Assembly (NCBI GenBank): GCA_039995105.1
Contig: CP146203.1
Span: 1,054,001 to 1,118,000, forward strand
Length of the DNA: 64,000 bases
DNA from: Jonesiaceae bacterium BS-20
GTDB taxonomy: Bacteria; Actinomycetota; Actinomycetes; Actinomycetales; Cellulomonadaceae
Reading direction: 5' to 3'
Shown here: positions 47,009 through 56,289 of the stretch, piece after piece
How the letters are laid out: the number at the start of each line of letters is the position of its first letter
How positions within the stretch are numbered: the first letter of the stretch is position 1
Position numbers and translations under genes: made by a program
Notes under the pieces: model-generated
Told to the model about the DNA's origin: nothing
Databases searched by the model: none
The model's input: only the letters and a program-made list of their open reading frames with translations

Positions 47009-47398
47009 ATGCCTCTGTCCGAGCATGAGCAGCGCATTTTAGAGCAGCTTGAACGGGACCTCATCTCAGAGGATCCGAAGTTAGCTACGGCCCTTAGGTC
47101 GGAGCAGGGAAACTCTGTGGGCAAAATTATTATTGCCGTAGTCGGAGTCATCGTTGGATTGCTTCTTCTTGTATTGGGTGTTGCCCAGGGAGCATTGTGG
47201 CTTGGCGTTGTGGCCTTCCTCTTGATGTTTGGTGCAGTCACCTACGCGTTCGCGTTTCCGTCAAGATCGCAAGCAGGCAAGGGGCCCGGCCTAGATCGGA
47301 ACCGACCAACGGCGCGGCCTTCAGGGGCAAAGCAATCCGGAGGCTCGTTCATGCAGCGGCTGGAAGACCGCTGGGATAAGCGCTCCCGCGGAGAGTAA
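47009..47398 (+). CDS. DUF3040 family membrane protein
   Basis: 129 residues. The start MPLSEHEQRILEQLERDL is diagnostic of DUF3040, an actinobacterial family. Two close hydrophobic segments (about residues 38-60 and 63-84) form a membrane hairpin, followed by a basic tail. The ATG at 47009 is preferred over the GTG two codons earlier because it matches the family start and has GGGGG upstream. It is always found just before the mraZ/dcw cluster in related genomes. Function is unknown. Confidence 0.88.
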   Translation: MPLSEHEQRILEQLERDLISEDPKLATALRSEQGNSVGKIIIAVVGVIVGLLLLVLGVAQGALWLGVVAFLLMFGAVTYAFAFPSRSQAGKGPGLDRNRPTARPSGAKQSGGSFMQRLEDRWDKRSRGE

Positions 47399-47423
47399 CC
47401 GCTCAACTTAAAAACATATTTTC

Positions 47424-47458
47424 AAAGGGCCACGTCCGTCGAGGACGTGGCCCTTTGT
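47424..47458 (+). terminator. Terminator before the dcw cluster
   Basis: A perfect 14-bp stem (47424-47437 with 47443-47456) with the loop GTCGA is followed by TGTTGTG. It ends the DUF3040 transcript and isolates the mraZ regulatory region from upstream transcription. Confidence 0.88.
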
Positions 47459-47717
47459 TGTGTCCAGAAAAGGTACTCCACTTCCCTCCACGTCAGCGCA
47501 CCGGACGAAGATGGGTCGGTTGCACGGTGCAAAGCTGGGCAATGACGCCCCAAGAGTGGCTTGTTGGCACGGTTTTGCTGGGAAGGCTCGTGGCCGCCCT
47601 GGGCAACTGGGGGTTGAAAACTCGACTCGCCGGAAATTTTACTCCACCGCCATCTATCCCATGTGACCTGCAGTTATTTAACTTACTGGGTGAAACTTTG
47701 GCAAAATTAATGAAATT
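47459..47717. promoter_or_regulatory. mraZ upstream region with inverted GTGGAG elements
   Basis: There is no convincing gene here; an ORF of 93 codons (47455-47736) lacks a ribosome site and any family match. The reverse complement carries GTGGAG at 47476-47481 and 47486-47491 (10-bp spacing) and again at 47642-47647. TTACTG (47683-47688) and ATTAAT (47706-47711) are 17 nt apart and may be the promoter. The same hexamer is the unit of the MraZ box just downstream. Confidence 0.55.
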
Positions 47718-47743
47718 GTGGAGCAAAGTGGAGTAACGTGGGG
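47718..47743 (+). promoter_or_regulatory. Putative MraZ operator (three direct repeats)
   Basis: GTGGAGCAAA, GTGGAGTAAC and GTGGGGGTAC follow each other at exactly 10-bp spacing, 23 nt before mraZ. This is the TGGGN-N5 repeat layout bound by MraZ in E. coli, with TGGAG in two of the three units. It lies just downstream of the likely promoter, suited to autorepression of the whole dcw cluster. Confidence 0.85.
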
Positions 47744-47766
47744 GTACTCGGAGAGAGGGGAAGGCT

Positions 47767-48231
47767 GTGCAAGAACTGCTAGGCGGTATTCCCAGTTTCT
47801 TTCTGGGCACTTATAAGCCGAAATTGGATGAAAAAGGCCGGTTAATACTGCCAGCTAAGTTTCGAGCGCAACTCGCCCCTGGTCTGGTCATGACCCGAGG
47901 CCAAGAGCGGTGCTTATTTCTCCTGCCTCTGGATGAATTTCGGCGCATGTACGACCACTTGAGGCAAGCTCCCGTGACGTCAAAGCAGGCCCGTGACTAC
48001 ATGAGGGTTTTTCTATCGGGTGCAAGCGATGAGAAGCCAGACAAGCAAGGCCGCATCTCAATACCGGCAACCCTGCGGGAATATGCAGAACTTGACCGTG
48101 AAGTAGCAGTAATTGGCACTGGCTCCCGGGTGGAAATTTGGGACGCACAGGCTTGGGATACCTACTTGGCGGACAAGGAACAGGGATATGCAGAAACTGC
48201 CGAACAGATTTTTCCGGATTTGAGTTTTTAA
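47767..48231 (+). CDS. mraZ: Transcriptional regulator MraZ
   Basis: 154 residues. MraZ forms ring-shaped oligomers that bind direct repeats and control the dcw cluster. Two AbrB-like repeats are visible: [22 protein letters not shown] near the N-terminus and [21 protein letters not shown] at about residues 80-100. The start is the GTG at 47767, with a purine-rich GAGGGGAAGG upstream. It has about ten extra residues before the usual MFLG start. Its own operator-like repeats lie 23 nt upstream. Confidence 0.96.
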   Translation: MQELLGGIPSFFLGTYKPKLDEKGRLILPAKFRAQLAPGLVMTRGQERCLFLLPLDEFRRMYDHLRQAPVTSKQARDYMRVFLSGASDEKPDKQGRISIPATLREYAELDREVAVIGTGSRVEIWDAQAWDTYLADKEQGYAETAEQIFPDLSF

Positions 48232-48363
48232 TGATCTAGCTGGTGACTTCGGCCTCCTCCCGCCCCACTGACACAACTTCCCCTGTGGCAGATAGCGCGG
48301 TGGGAGACCAAAGCCCCCAAACCAAACCGAGTTGCATCAGCGCAACAACGAAATGAGGAACAG

Positions 48364-49368
48364 ATGGAAGAGCTTAATGATGATTCCGCGGCATCACGCA
48401 AGCACCTGCCCGTTCTGTTCAACCGATGCATTGAACTCCTAGGTCCCGGGTTATCCAAACCAGGTGCGGTTTTTGTTGACTGCACTTTGGGAATGGGCGG
48501 CCACACCGCCGGCGTGCTGCGTGCGTACCCAGACATCATTGCTATTGGGATTGACCGTGACCCCCAGGCCCTGGATTTAGCTTCAGCGCGGTTGGCCCCA
48601 TTTGGGGATAGATTTACACCCGTTCATGCGGTCTATGACGAGATCGGCGAGGTGCTAGCTGCGCAAGGTCATGTTGGAGCAGACGGGATTTTGATGGATC
48701 TTGGGGTTTCATCCTTGCAGATTGATGAAACAGACCGGGGCTTCTCCTATGCCCACGACGCCCCACTTGACATGCGTATGGACGGAACAGCAGAGCTGAC
48801 CGCAGCGGATGTCCTCAACACCTACGCAGAGAAAGACCTGACCAGAATCCTGCGCGAGTACGGTGAGGAACGCTTTGCCGCAAAGATCGCGCGGTCGATC
48901 GTGGCCAAGCGCCAAGAACGCCCGTGGGAGCGGTCAGCTGAGCTGGTTGACCTCGTACGAGCTTGCATTCCGGCCGCCAAGCGGACATCGGGCGGCAATC
49001 CTGCTAAACGAACCTTTCAGGCCCTGCGCATTGAGGTCAACGGGGAACTAGAAGTTCTTGAGCGGGCCATGCCGGCGGCGGTCCAAGCGCTCAACGTTGG
49101 CGGTCGCCTCGTTGTCGAGTCCTATCACTCACTTGAGGACAGGCTCACCAAGCGCGAGTTCGCAAGGGGGGTTCAATCGAGTGCCCCAAGGGAATGGCCT
49201 GTTGAACCAGAGACTCACCGCCCTTACCTCAAGGCGGTTACGCGCGGCGCCGAAAAGGCTGATGCGCAAGAACTTGAACTAAACCCACGTTCCGCCTCAG
49301 TCCGGTTACGGGCTGTTGAGCGGCTCCGGCCCACCCCAGAGCACATGATGATCGGATTGGACAACTGA
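48364..49368 (+). CDS. rsmH: 16S rRNA (cytosine-1402-N4)-methyltransferase
   Basis: 334 residues. RsmH (MraW) methylates C1402 in the ribosomal decoding site. The SAM motif FVDCTLGMGGHTAGVL is at about residues 38-53. GILMDLGVSSLQIDETDRGFSY and the RTFQALRIEVNGEL segment are family signatures. The ATG at 48364 is the first of the frame, with GAGGAACAG upstream. The 132 nt after mraZ hold no gene that I can see. The FtsL-like gene follows after 3 nt. Confidence 0.96.
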   Translation: MEELNDDSAASRKHLPVLFNRCIELLGPGLSKPGAVFVDCTLGMGGHTAGVLRAYPDIIAIGIDRDPQALDLASARLAPFGDRFTPVHAVYDEIGEVLAAQGHVGADGILMDLGVSSLQIDETDRGFSYAHDAPLDMRMDGTAELTAADVLNTYAEKDLTRILREYGEERFAAKIARSIVAKRQERPWERSAELVDLVRACIPAAKRTSGGNPAKRTFQALRIEVNGELEVLERAMPAAVQALNVGGRLVVESYHSLEDRLTKREFARGVQSSAPREWPVEPETHRPYLKAVTRGAEKADAQELELNPRSASVRLRAVERLRPTPEHMMIGLDN

Positions 49369-49371
49369 GAC

Positions 49372-49791
49372 ATGAGTGCACTTCAGTCAAATGCTGCTCG
49401 CGCATACCCGGCTCGGTCTTCTAAGCCGCTATCAAGTTCGACCCCCTCGACAAAGCCGCGACTTCGTCTTGTAGAGACTCCCGCACAAGAACGATCTGCA
49501 TCGGTGTTTATCGCAGTGTGCATTGGCTTATTATTGACGGCGGTTGTTACGGTGTTGTTCATGAACACCGAAATGGCTAATGGGGCCTACAAGAAGCAGG
49601 AGCTGAACACCGCGATTTCAAACGCAGCTCTGGTGACCCAGACCCTGCAGTCCTCGGTGGATGATTTTTCTACCCCAGAAAACTTGGCCAAACGGGCAAC
49701 CGAACTTGGCATGGTCCAGATGGTGAACCCAGGGGTTATTAGTTTGCTAGATGAAAAGATTCTAGTAAGCCCGTCAATCGCTGGGGACTAG
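49372..49791 (+). CDS. ftsL: Cell-division protein FtsL-like
   Basis: 139 residues. The layout fits FtsL: a basic, Ser/Pro-rich cytosolic part (1-45), a single membrane helix (VFIAVCIGLLLTAVVTVLFM) and an external coiled-coil stretch (KKQELNTAISNAALVTQTLQ) that pairs with FtsB-like partners and activates the FtsWI synthase. FtsL proteins share little sequence, so the call rests on topology and place between rsmH and ftsI. The ATG at 49372 is 3 nt from the rsmH stop; ftsI starts 2 nt after. Confidence 0.85.
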   Translation: MSALQSNAARAYPARSSKPLSSSTPSTKPRLRLVETPAQERSASVFIAVCIGLLLTAVVTVLFMNTEMANGAYKKQELNTAISNAALVTQTLQSSVDDFSTPENLAKRATELGMVQMVNPGVISLLDEKILVSPSIAGD

Positions 49792-49793
49792 TA

Positions 49794-51884
49794 GTGACTG
49801 ATCCACGTAATCGGGGTCCCAAGAAACCCGGATCTAAGTCAACTCCCGCGGGCAACCGTGCACCTAACGTGCAGCGCCAGCCCGGAGAAGGGCCGCGCCG
49901 GGTGACTCCGAAGCCCGGAGTGCCAGGAAGCGCTCGCACAAACAGTGCGGCGGGGGCCAAAAATGGCTCCCAACCGGGCGAAGGGCATTCACCGCGCCAA
50001 ACAGTTGGGGTGGCCCGTCAGGTCAAGGCGCTGACTTCGGAACAACGACGCGCCCAGATGGACCGGGAACGGGCTCGCAAGGAGCGCGAACAACGCCGGA
50101 ACGCCAGGCCGCTTGGCTACGTTGACACGGGTAAGCGCATCAAATTCATGTCGGTTTCGGTCCTTATCTTATTCGCATTCTTTGGGCTGAGGCTGGCACA
50201 AATCCAGCTGGTGCAAGGGGAGGACCTTGCCGCTAAGGCGTTGTCCCTGCGAACAACCGAGGTCACCTTGGCAGCCGCACGCGGCGAGATCGTTGACCGC
50301 AACGGCCACCTGGTGGCCAAGTCCACTACCAGATACAACATCTTTGCTGACCAAGAGTTGCTAGCCGACTGGAAGACGGTTGACAAGGACAAGAACGAAA
50401 AGGGTGGACCTCGCTACGCGGCGAAATTGCTGGCTCCCGTGCTGGGCATCGAGGAATCGGAGCTCGCCGGGCTGCTGACCAAACCCGAAGAGAATGAAAA
50501 ATTTAACAAGTACCAGATGCTGGTCAAAGACGTGCCGCCAGAAATGTGGAATGCCGTCAAGGATCTGAAGATCGTGGGTATCTTCCCTGAGACGTTTAAC
50601 AAGCGGATCTACCCGGCCGGCAAGTCCGGTGCAAATATCATTGGTATTGCAGGTAAAGACGGCGGTCTATCCGGGCTTGAATACTCCCTTGATAAGACAC
50701 TGACTGGCACCGACGGCACCATGAAGTTTGAACAGGGTGGCAAGGGACAGATTATTCCTGCGGGCCAGATCGAAGAAGTACCCGCGGTCTCAGGCCAAAC
50801 GGTGAACATCACCCTCGATATGGACATTCAATGGCACGCCGAGGAAGCCCTACGCAAGCAGCTTGATGCGATGGGCGCAACCAGTGGGTATGTCATTGTG
50901 CAAGACGTGAAAACCTGTGAGGTGCTGGCTTTGGTCTCTGAGGAACCCGAGTCCAAGGACCAAAACGTGCAGTACACGGGGCGTGTGGGCGCAGTTCAAG
51001 ATATTTTCGAACCTGGCTCGACCTCAAAAATTATTACCATGGCTGCCGCGTTGGAAAACACTGATCTGACCCCAACCAGTCAGTTCACCGTTGCTGACCG
51101 CTACACCACGAGTAACGGACAGACATTCAAGGACTCGGTGGATCACCCTGTTCAACAGCTCACCTTGGCCGGAATTCTCGCTGAATCATCAAACACCGGA
51201 ACCGTACAGGTTGGTGAAAAGCTATCCAAGCAAGTGCGCAGCGACTACCTGCGAAAATTTGGTTTCGGTACTAAAACCGGAATCGAACTCGGCGGTGAGT
51301 CCAAAGGGATCTTAGATCCTCCTAAGGATTGGGACGGCCGTACCCAGTACGCGGTTCTGTTTGGGCAAGGTATGGCCGGTAACGCGCTCCAGACTACGAA
51401 TGTGTTTGCGACCGTAGCTAACGGCGGCAAGCAATGCATGCCGCACTTGGTCGCTGAGACCGTTGATGAGAAAGGTAACGTCACACCTTCAACAATGTCT
51501 GACACTACCCAGATTATTGAAGAGCAGACCGCCAACGATGTGCTGAAAATGATGGCTTCAGTTGTTGCCGATGGTTCCGGTAAGGGCGGCGCAATCTCGG
51601 GGTACAACGTTGCGGGTAAGACCGGTACAGCGCAAGCTGCCGATGCTTCGGGAGCGATGAACTCGATTGTCTCCTCATTCATTGGGGTCGCCCCCGTTGA
51701 GGATCCACAGCTCGTGGTTTCAGTGATCGTGAGGGACCCGCAAGCAGCAATTTACGGTGGCGTGGTTGCCGCGCCGGTCTTCTCTGACGTCATGGCCTAT
51801 TCACTTCAGCGTCTGGGGATCGCCCCGACCGACAAGGCTCCGGACCTGTTCCCAACACGGTGGGGTAAGGACGCACAAAAGTAG
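49794..51884 (+). CDS. ftsI: Septal transpeptidase FtsI (class B PBP)
   Basis: 696 residues. It crosslinks septal peptidoglycan. A basic, Pro-rich cytosolic tail of about 115 residues leads to one membrane helix (MSVSVLILFAFFGLRLAQIQL). A dimerisation domain begins ARGEIVDRNG. The penicillin-binding domain has SxxK at Ser409 (EPGSTSK), SxN in AESSNTG and KTG at 609-611 (GKTGTAQ). No PASTA repeats follow. The GTG at 49794 is 2 nt after the ftsL stop. It should act with FtsW, encoded 6 kb downstream. Confidence 0.96.
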   Translation: MTDPRNRGPKKPGSKSTPAGNRAPNVQRQPGEGPRRVTPKPGVPGSARTNSAAGAKNGSQPGEGHSPRQTVGVARQVKALTSEQRRAQMDRERARKEREQRRNARPLGYVDTGKRIKFMSVSVLILFAFFGLRLAQIQLVQGEDLAAKALSLRTTEVTLAAARGEIVDRNGHLVAKSTTRYNIFADQELLADWKTVDKDKNEKGGPRYAAKLLAPVLGIEESELAGLLTKPEENEKFNKYQMLVKDVPPEMWNAVKDLKIVGIFPETFNKRIYPAGKSGANIIGIAGKDGGLSGLEYSLDKTLTGTDGTMKFEQGGKGQIIPAGQIEEVPAVSGQTVNITLDMDIQWHAEEALRKQLDAMGATSGYVIVQDVKTCEVLALVSEEPESKDQNVQYTGRVGAVQDIFEPGSTSKIITMAAALENTDLTPTSQFTVADRYTTSNGQTFKDSVDHPVQQLTLAGILAESSNTGTVQVGEKLSKQVRSDYLRKFGFGTKTGIELGGESKGILDPPKDWDGRTQYAVLFGQGMAGNALQTTNVFATVANGGKQCMPHLVAETVDEKGNVTPSTMSDTTQIIEEQTANDVLKMMASVVADGSGKGGAISGYNVAGKTGTAQAADASGAMNSIVSSFIGVAPVEDPQLVVSVIVRDPQAAIYGGVVAAPVFSDVMAYSLQRLGIAPTDKAPDLFPTRWGKDAQK

Positions 51885-51986
51885 CCTGATTCCGGGCATC
51901 TGAAGCTTGTGAAGATCCTGCATGAGGGTGCCTGGGTCGTTGCTTGGACCGGCACCACTATTACTTGGACAGATAGATTAGGACTT

Positions 51987-53606
51987 ATGACTTCTCAAAT
52001 TACCGAGTCGGCCTGGCCGCAGCCGCGGTTGATTACAGACCTGATGCAGCAATTCAACGTGTCGGCGCAGCCGACAGCGAAGGTGGATGGCGCATTCTTT
52101 ACCGGTCTTTCTGTTTCAAGCGCTGAAATCCAAAAGGGTGAGATTTTTGTTGCGGTTCAGGGTTTGAAAGCCCATGGCGCGCGCTTTGCCCAGGATGCGT
52201 TGGCTGCAGGCGCCAGTGCGGTGCTTACCGATGCCGCTGGTGCGCAGTTCTTGGCCGCCCCGGAAAGCGGGGTCGCCGGTTCCGAAATCGTGTTGGTGGC
52301 GCAGCCCGGTTCTGACTTGCGTGAACTTATGGCGAGAGTGGCCGCATGGTTCCATAATGAGCCGTCCGCTACGGTTGCGGTCGCTGGCGTTACCGGCACG
52401 AATGGAAAAACGACAACGACGTTTTTCTTGGATGCGATCATGCGGGGCGTTGGTCAGAGAACCGGTCTGATTGGCACGATTGAAATGCGCTTGGGTGAGG
52501 AACACAAGGCAGCCGTGCGTACCACGGTCGAAGCCCCGGTTCTGCAAGACTTTTTTGCTCGAGCAGTCGAGCAAGACATCGACACGGTCTCAATGGAAGT
52601 ATCTTCACACGCGTTGAGTCTGCACAGAGTTACCGGAACCAAGTTTGCGGTGGTTGGGTTCACCAATCTGCAGCATGACCACTTGGACTTCCACCACACC
52701 ATGGAAGAGTATTACCAAGCCAAAGCGGCTTTGTTTACCCCGCAGTACGCTGCTGCCGCGGTCATCAATGTTGATGATAAGTACGGCTGGCGCCTCGCCC
52801 AAGAGACTGACTTGGAATGCGTCAGTATTGCTAGCCAACCAGATGGTCCACATTTCCAAGAAGCAACCTGGCGGGTTCTTGACGAGCACGTAGCGAAGGA
52901 CGGACGTGGGGTAGATTTTGTGCTCGCCGGCCCACACGGTGCGGTTATTCCGTCTTTCTCTCCTCTGCTGGGCTCGGTCAATGTTGCCAACGCTGCATTG
53001 GCAACACTGATGGCGCTGCAACTGGGGATAGCTCCCCAGCAGATAACCGATGGCCTGAAACGCCTGGGAGTTGTCCCGGGGCGTATGGAGGTAGTCTCGG
53101 CTCCGCATCAGCCGCTGACAATCGTAGATTACGCACACACGACTGAGGCGCTTGAATTCGCGTTGACGTCCCTTGGTGAACGTCACATGGACGGAACAGG
53201 GAAACTGATTGTCGTATTTGGGGCTGCGGGTGAACGTGACGCGAGCAAGCGTCCGGATATGGGCCGAGTCGCAGTCCAAATAGCTGACCGAGTACTTGTG
53301 ACGGATGATGATCCGTACCAAGAGGACCGGGGGGACATTCGGTCCCAAATTATTGCCGGGGCGCAACAATCCGAGCATTACCTAAAACTCAGCGCCCACG
53401 ATCGGGAGCTGTTATTACAGGACTATGCGGTCCGAGAAGATGCGATTACGGCCGCTATTTCCATGGCGGATCCAACAGACACGGTCCTCATTGCGGGCCG
53501 CGGACACGAGTCAATCCAAGATCTTGCGGGTGTGCAACATGAACTGGATGATCGAGTCTTTGCCCGAGGAGTCTTGGCGCGGGTGTTCCCAACGTCAGAG
53601 GCGTAA
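51987..53606 (+). CDS. murE: UDP-MurNAc-tripeptide synthetase MurE
   Basis: 539 residues. It adds the third stem residue to UDP-MurNAc-L-Ala-D-Glu. The P-loop is VTGTNGKTTTTFFLD, and the ligase motif VDYAHTTEALEF is present. In the region that selects the amino acid (residues 440-447) it reads DDDPYQED, lacking the Arg of the DNPR motif used for meso-diaminopimelate. That favours L-Lys or L-Orn. I use the ATG at 51987; the frame is open to 51909, but those 26 codons are atypical. murF starts 209 nt later, the only real gap inside the cluster. Confidence 0.94.
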   Translation: MTSQITESAWPQPRLITDLMQQFNVSAQPTAKVDGAFFTGLSVSSAEIQKGEIFVAVQGLKAHGARFAQDALAAGASAVLTDAAGAQFLAAPESGVAGSEIVLVAQPGSDLRELMARVAAWFHNEPSATVAVAGVTGTNGKTTTTFFLDAIMRGVGQRTGLIGTIEMRLGEEHKAAVRTTVEAPVLQDFFARAVEQDIDTVSMEVSSHALSLHRVTGTKFAVVGFTNLQHDHLDFHHTMEEYYQAKAALFTPQYAAAAVINVDDKYGWRLAQETDLECVSIASQPDGPHFQEATWRVLDEHVAKDGRGVDFVLAGPHGAVIPSFSPLLGSVNVANAALATLMALQLGIAPQQITDGLKRLGVVPGRMEVVSAPHQPLTIVDYAHTTEALEFALTSLGERHMDGTGKLIVVFGAAGERDASKRPDMGRVAVQIADRVLVTDDDPYQEDRGDIRSQIIAGAQQSEHYLKLSAHDRELLLQDYAVREDAITAAISMADPTDTVLIAGRGHESIQDLAGVQHELDDRVFARGVLARVFPTSEA

Positions 53607-53815
53607 GGTTTGTAGATCAAGGTGTGAAATGAACTGGAATTGACCCGTTCAGGTGCCGTCAGGTGTTCTCCGTGGGATACAAGATGGTTCAATAGATAGC
53701 GTGCAAGACCAAAGGTTGGCTTGCGCCGTCGATGGTAACTGGTGCGGTTGCAGGAAATTAAGTTTTGGTCCGGGAAAAAGTTCCCCGAGCATAAGATTCA
53801 AGGAGCGTCTAACAA

Positions 53816-55210
53816 GTGTTCTTAGCGGAGCAAATTGCTTTGATAACCGGTGGGACCCTTTCGGGGGATGGGGCCACTCGGGTGTCGGGGCCAGCGGTTT
53901 TGGACTCCCGCAAAGTGCAAGAAGGTTCTCTATTTGTGGCGCTAGCCGGAGAGCACTCCGACGGGCATGATTTTGCTGCGACAGCGATCGACAACGGCGC
54001 GGCCCTTGTTTTGGGTTCGCGCGAGATAGCCGGGCTTCCCATGGTGGTTGTTCCTGATGTTCAACTCGCGCTTGGCCAAATCGCAAAGCAGCACCTGATC
54101 AATCTGCGTGCGGCGGGTGACCTTAAGGTAATTGCAATTACCGGCTCCGTTGGCAAGACCACGACTAAAGACCTGATCGGTCAGATCTTGTCCCAACACG
54201 GTGCAACGGTTGTTCCAGCGGGTTCGCTTAACAACGAGCTGGGTCTACCCCTAACAGTTCTGACTGCGACCGCGGAAACTCGGTATCTTGTCGTTGAAAT
54301 GGGTGCGTCTGCCCCCGGTGATTTGACGTACCTCACAAGTATTGCGCCACCCGATGTTGCAACCGTTTTGATTGTTGGACAGGCCCACCTTGGCGGCTTT
54401 GGCGGCATTGAGGATGTGGCTCGAACCAAAGCGGAGCTCGTTGGTGGCTTGGCTCCCGGTGGGATCGCTGTCTTGAACGCGGACGACCTTCGGGTAGTTG
54501 CCATGAAGGAGCAGGCGCCGGGTGAAATCATTACGTTTGGCAGCGTACGCGATGCCACGTTCCAAGCGGTTAACACCACCATCCGCGAGCTCGGTCAGGT
54601 CTCATTCGATGTCCTCACCAGCGACGGCTCAACCGAGCACGTCGATCTGCAGCTCGTGGGGGAGCACCACCTAACCAACGCCCTAGCGGCTCTGGCGTCT
54701 TGCGCCGCGGTAGGAATTGAGATCTCGCAGGGTGCGCAAGTACTCAATACGGCCCAGGCGATCAGCCCGCACCGTATGGCGGTGACCGAGCGTGACGGGA
54801 TCACATTTATCGACGATTCCTACAACGCAAACCCGGATTCTATGCGGGCGGCGCTTAAAGCGTTGGCCGTCATTGCCGGACGTAAGCGGCGTACCATTGC
54901 CGTTCTTGGTGAAATGCTTGAGCTGGGCCCAGACTCACGTGCACACCACGACGAAATTGGACGACTTGTTGTCCGCCTCAATATTTCTTTGCTCGTTGTC
55001 GTCGGGCAAGGAGCAAGTGGATTTGCCGACGGCGCTCTTCAAGAGGGATCTTGGGGCGACGAGGTCGCTAGCGTCGACACCGTTGAACAGGCAGCGGCGC
55101 TTTTGGAAGAAGAACTGACCGCGGGCGATGTTGTCCTGCTGAAGTCATCAAATGGATCAGGTCTATGGCGGCTCGCCGACCAACTTGTGGGTAAGGCGGA
55201 ACAGAAATGA
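53816..55210 (+). CDS. murF: UDP-MurNAc-pentapeptide synthetase MurF
   Basis: 464 residues. It adds D-Ala-D-Ala to the tripeptide. The P-loop is ITGSVGKTTTKDLIGQIL. NNELGLPLTVL, the Asn-rich DSYNANPDSMRAAL segment and GEMLELG are family marks. The GTG at 53816 has AAGGAG about 10 nt upstream. The 209-nt gap before it holds no gene that I can support, and may contain an internal promoter. The stop overlaps the mraY start by 4 nt. Confidence 0.96.
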   Translation: MFLAEQIALITGGTLSGDGATRVSGPAVLDSRKVQEGSLFVALAGEHSDGHDFAATAIDNGAALVLGSREIAGLPMVVVPDVQLALGQIAKQHLINLRAAGDLKVIAITGSVGKTTTKDLIGQILSQHGATVVPAGSLNNELGLPLTVLTATAETRYLVVEMGASAPGDLTYLTSIAPPDVATVLIVGQAHLGGFGGIEDVARTKAELVGGLAPGGIAVLNADDLRVVAMKEQAPGEIITFGSVRDATFQAVNTTIRELGQVSFDVLTSDGSTEHVDLQLVGEHHLTNALAALASCAAVGIEISQGAQVLNTAQAISPHRMAVTERDGITFIDDSYNANPDSMRAALKALAVIAGRKRRTIAVLGEMLELGPDSRAHHDEIGRLVVRLNISLLVVVGQGASGFADGALQEGSWGDEVASVDTVEQAAALLEEELTAGDVVLLKSSNGSGLWRLADQLVGKAEQK

Positions 55211-56289
55211 TTGCGGCTCTCGTTGCGGGTGGAGTATCCCTGCTGGCGACACTGTTTGTCACCCCATTATTTATTCGGTTCCTTGTCAAGAAGGAATATG
55301 GTCAGTTCATCCGGCAAGATGGACCGACCGCTCACTTTGTGAAGCGTGGGACACCCACCATGGGTGGCGTCGTCATCATTGGTGCGACCCTGCTGGGCTG
55401 GTTGGCCTCGATTCTGGTGTCAAAGAACTTGCCCTCAGCTTCGGCGCTGTTGGTGATTTTCCTTATGGTTGGCATGGGACTCGTTGGGTTCTTGGACGAC
55501 TTCACTAAGATTTCCAAACAACGATCACTCGGTCTTTCCCCAATGGGTAAGATCATTGGCCAAGCCGTGATCGGTATCATCTTCTCGGTCCTGGCTCTGC
55601 AGTTCAAGAACTCCGAGGGCCTTACCCCCGCATCAACGAAGATCTCGTTTCTGAGAGACACCAACTTGGACTTGGCATTTGCCGGTGCCGGGTTGGGGTT
55701 GGTCCTCTTTGTCATCTGGGCAAACTTCTTGATTACTGCCTGGACCAACGCGGTCAACCTCACCGACGGGCTCGATGGCCTGGCCACGGGCGTGGCATTG
55801 ACGGTGTTCGGAGCCTACCTACTGATCTCAATTTGGCAATACAACCAAAGCTGCCGCTGGGAATCTGTCGCGGCTTCCGCCTGCTACAACACCCGTGACC
55901 CATTGGACCTAGCGGTTATTTGCGCCGCGATCGTTGGTGCACTGCTTGGTTTCTTGTGGTGGAACGGGGCCCCGGCCAAGATTTTCATGGGTGATACTGG
56001 ATCGCTTGCCCTCGGTGGCGCGCTGGCAGCAATCTCAATCCTGTCCCGAACCGAAATTCTGGCCGCAATTCTTGGTGGTTTGTTTGTGCTAGTTGTCCTG
56101 TCGGACGTAATCCAAATCGGTTTCTTTAAAGCAACGGGAAAGCGCGTCTTTAAGATGGCGCCCTTGCACCACCACTTTGAACTTTCCGGGTGGCAAGAGA
56201 TAACCATCGTGAACCGATTCTGGATTGTGTCATTCCTGTTCGTCGCGGCGGGTGGCTCGTTGTTCTACGCAGAGTGGATTGTTAGTTAG
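55207..56289 (+). CDS. mraY: Phospho-MurNAc-pentapeptide transferase MraY
   Basis: 360 residues. This membrane enzyme links the soluble precursor to undecaprenyl phosphate, forming lipid I. About ten transmembrane helices are predicted. The catalytic aspartates lie in FLDDFTK, in NLTDGLDGLATG and in MGDTGSLALGG. The C-terminal MAPLHHHFEL motif is conserved. The ATG is coupled to murF by a 4-nt overlap, and its stop shares one base with the murD start. Confidence 0.97.
   Translation: MIAALVAGGVSLLATLFVTPLFIRFLVKKEYGQFIRQDGPTAHFVKRGTPTMGGVVIIGATLLGWLASILVSKNLPSASALLVIFLMVGMGLVGFLDDFTKISKQRSLGLSPMGKIIGQAVIGIIFSVLALQFKNSEGLTPASTKISFLRDTNLDLAFAGAGLGLVLFVIWANFLITAWTNAVNLTDGLDGLATGVALTVFGAYLLISIWQYNQSCRWESVAASACYNTRDPLDLAVICAAIVGALLGFLWWNGAPAKIFMGDTGSLALGGALAAISILSRTEILAAILGGLFVLVVLSDVIQIGFFKATGKRVFKMAPLHHHFELSGWQEITIVNRFWIVSFLFVAAGGSLFYAEWIVS

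Noticed and set aside
47455-47736. 93-codon open frame in the mraZ upstream gap
   Set aside because: No ribosome site, no family resemblance, and it runs through the promoter and the MraZ repeats.
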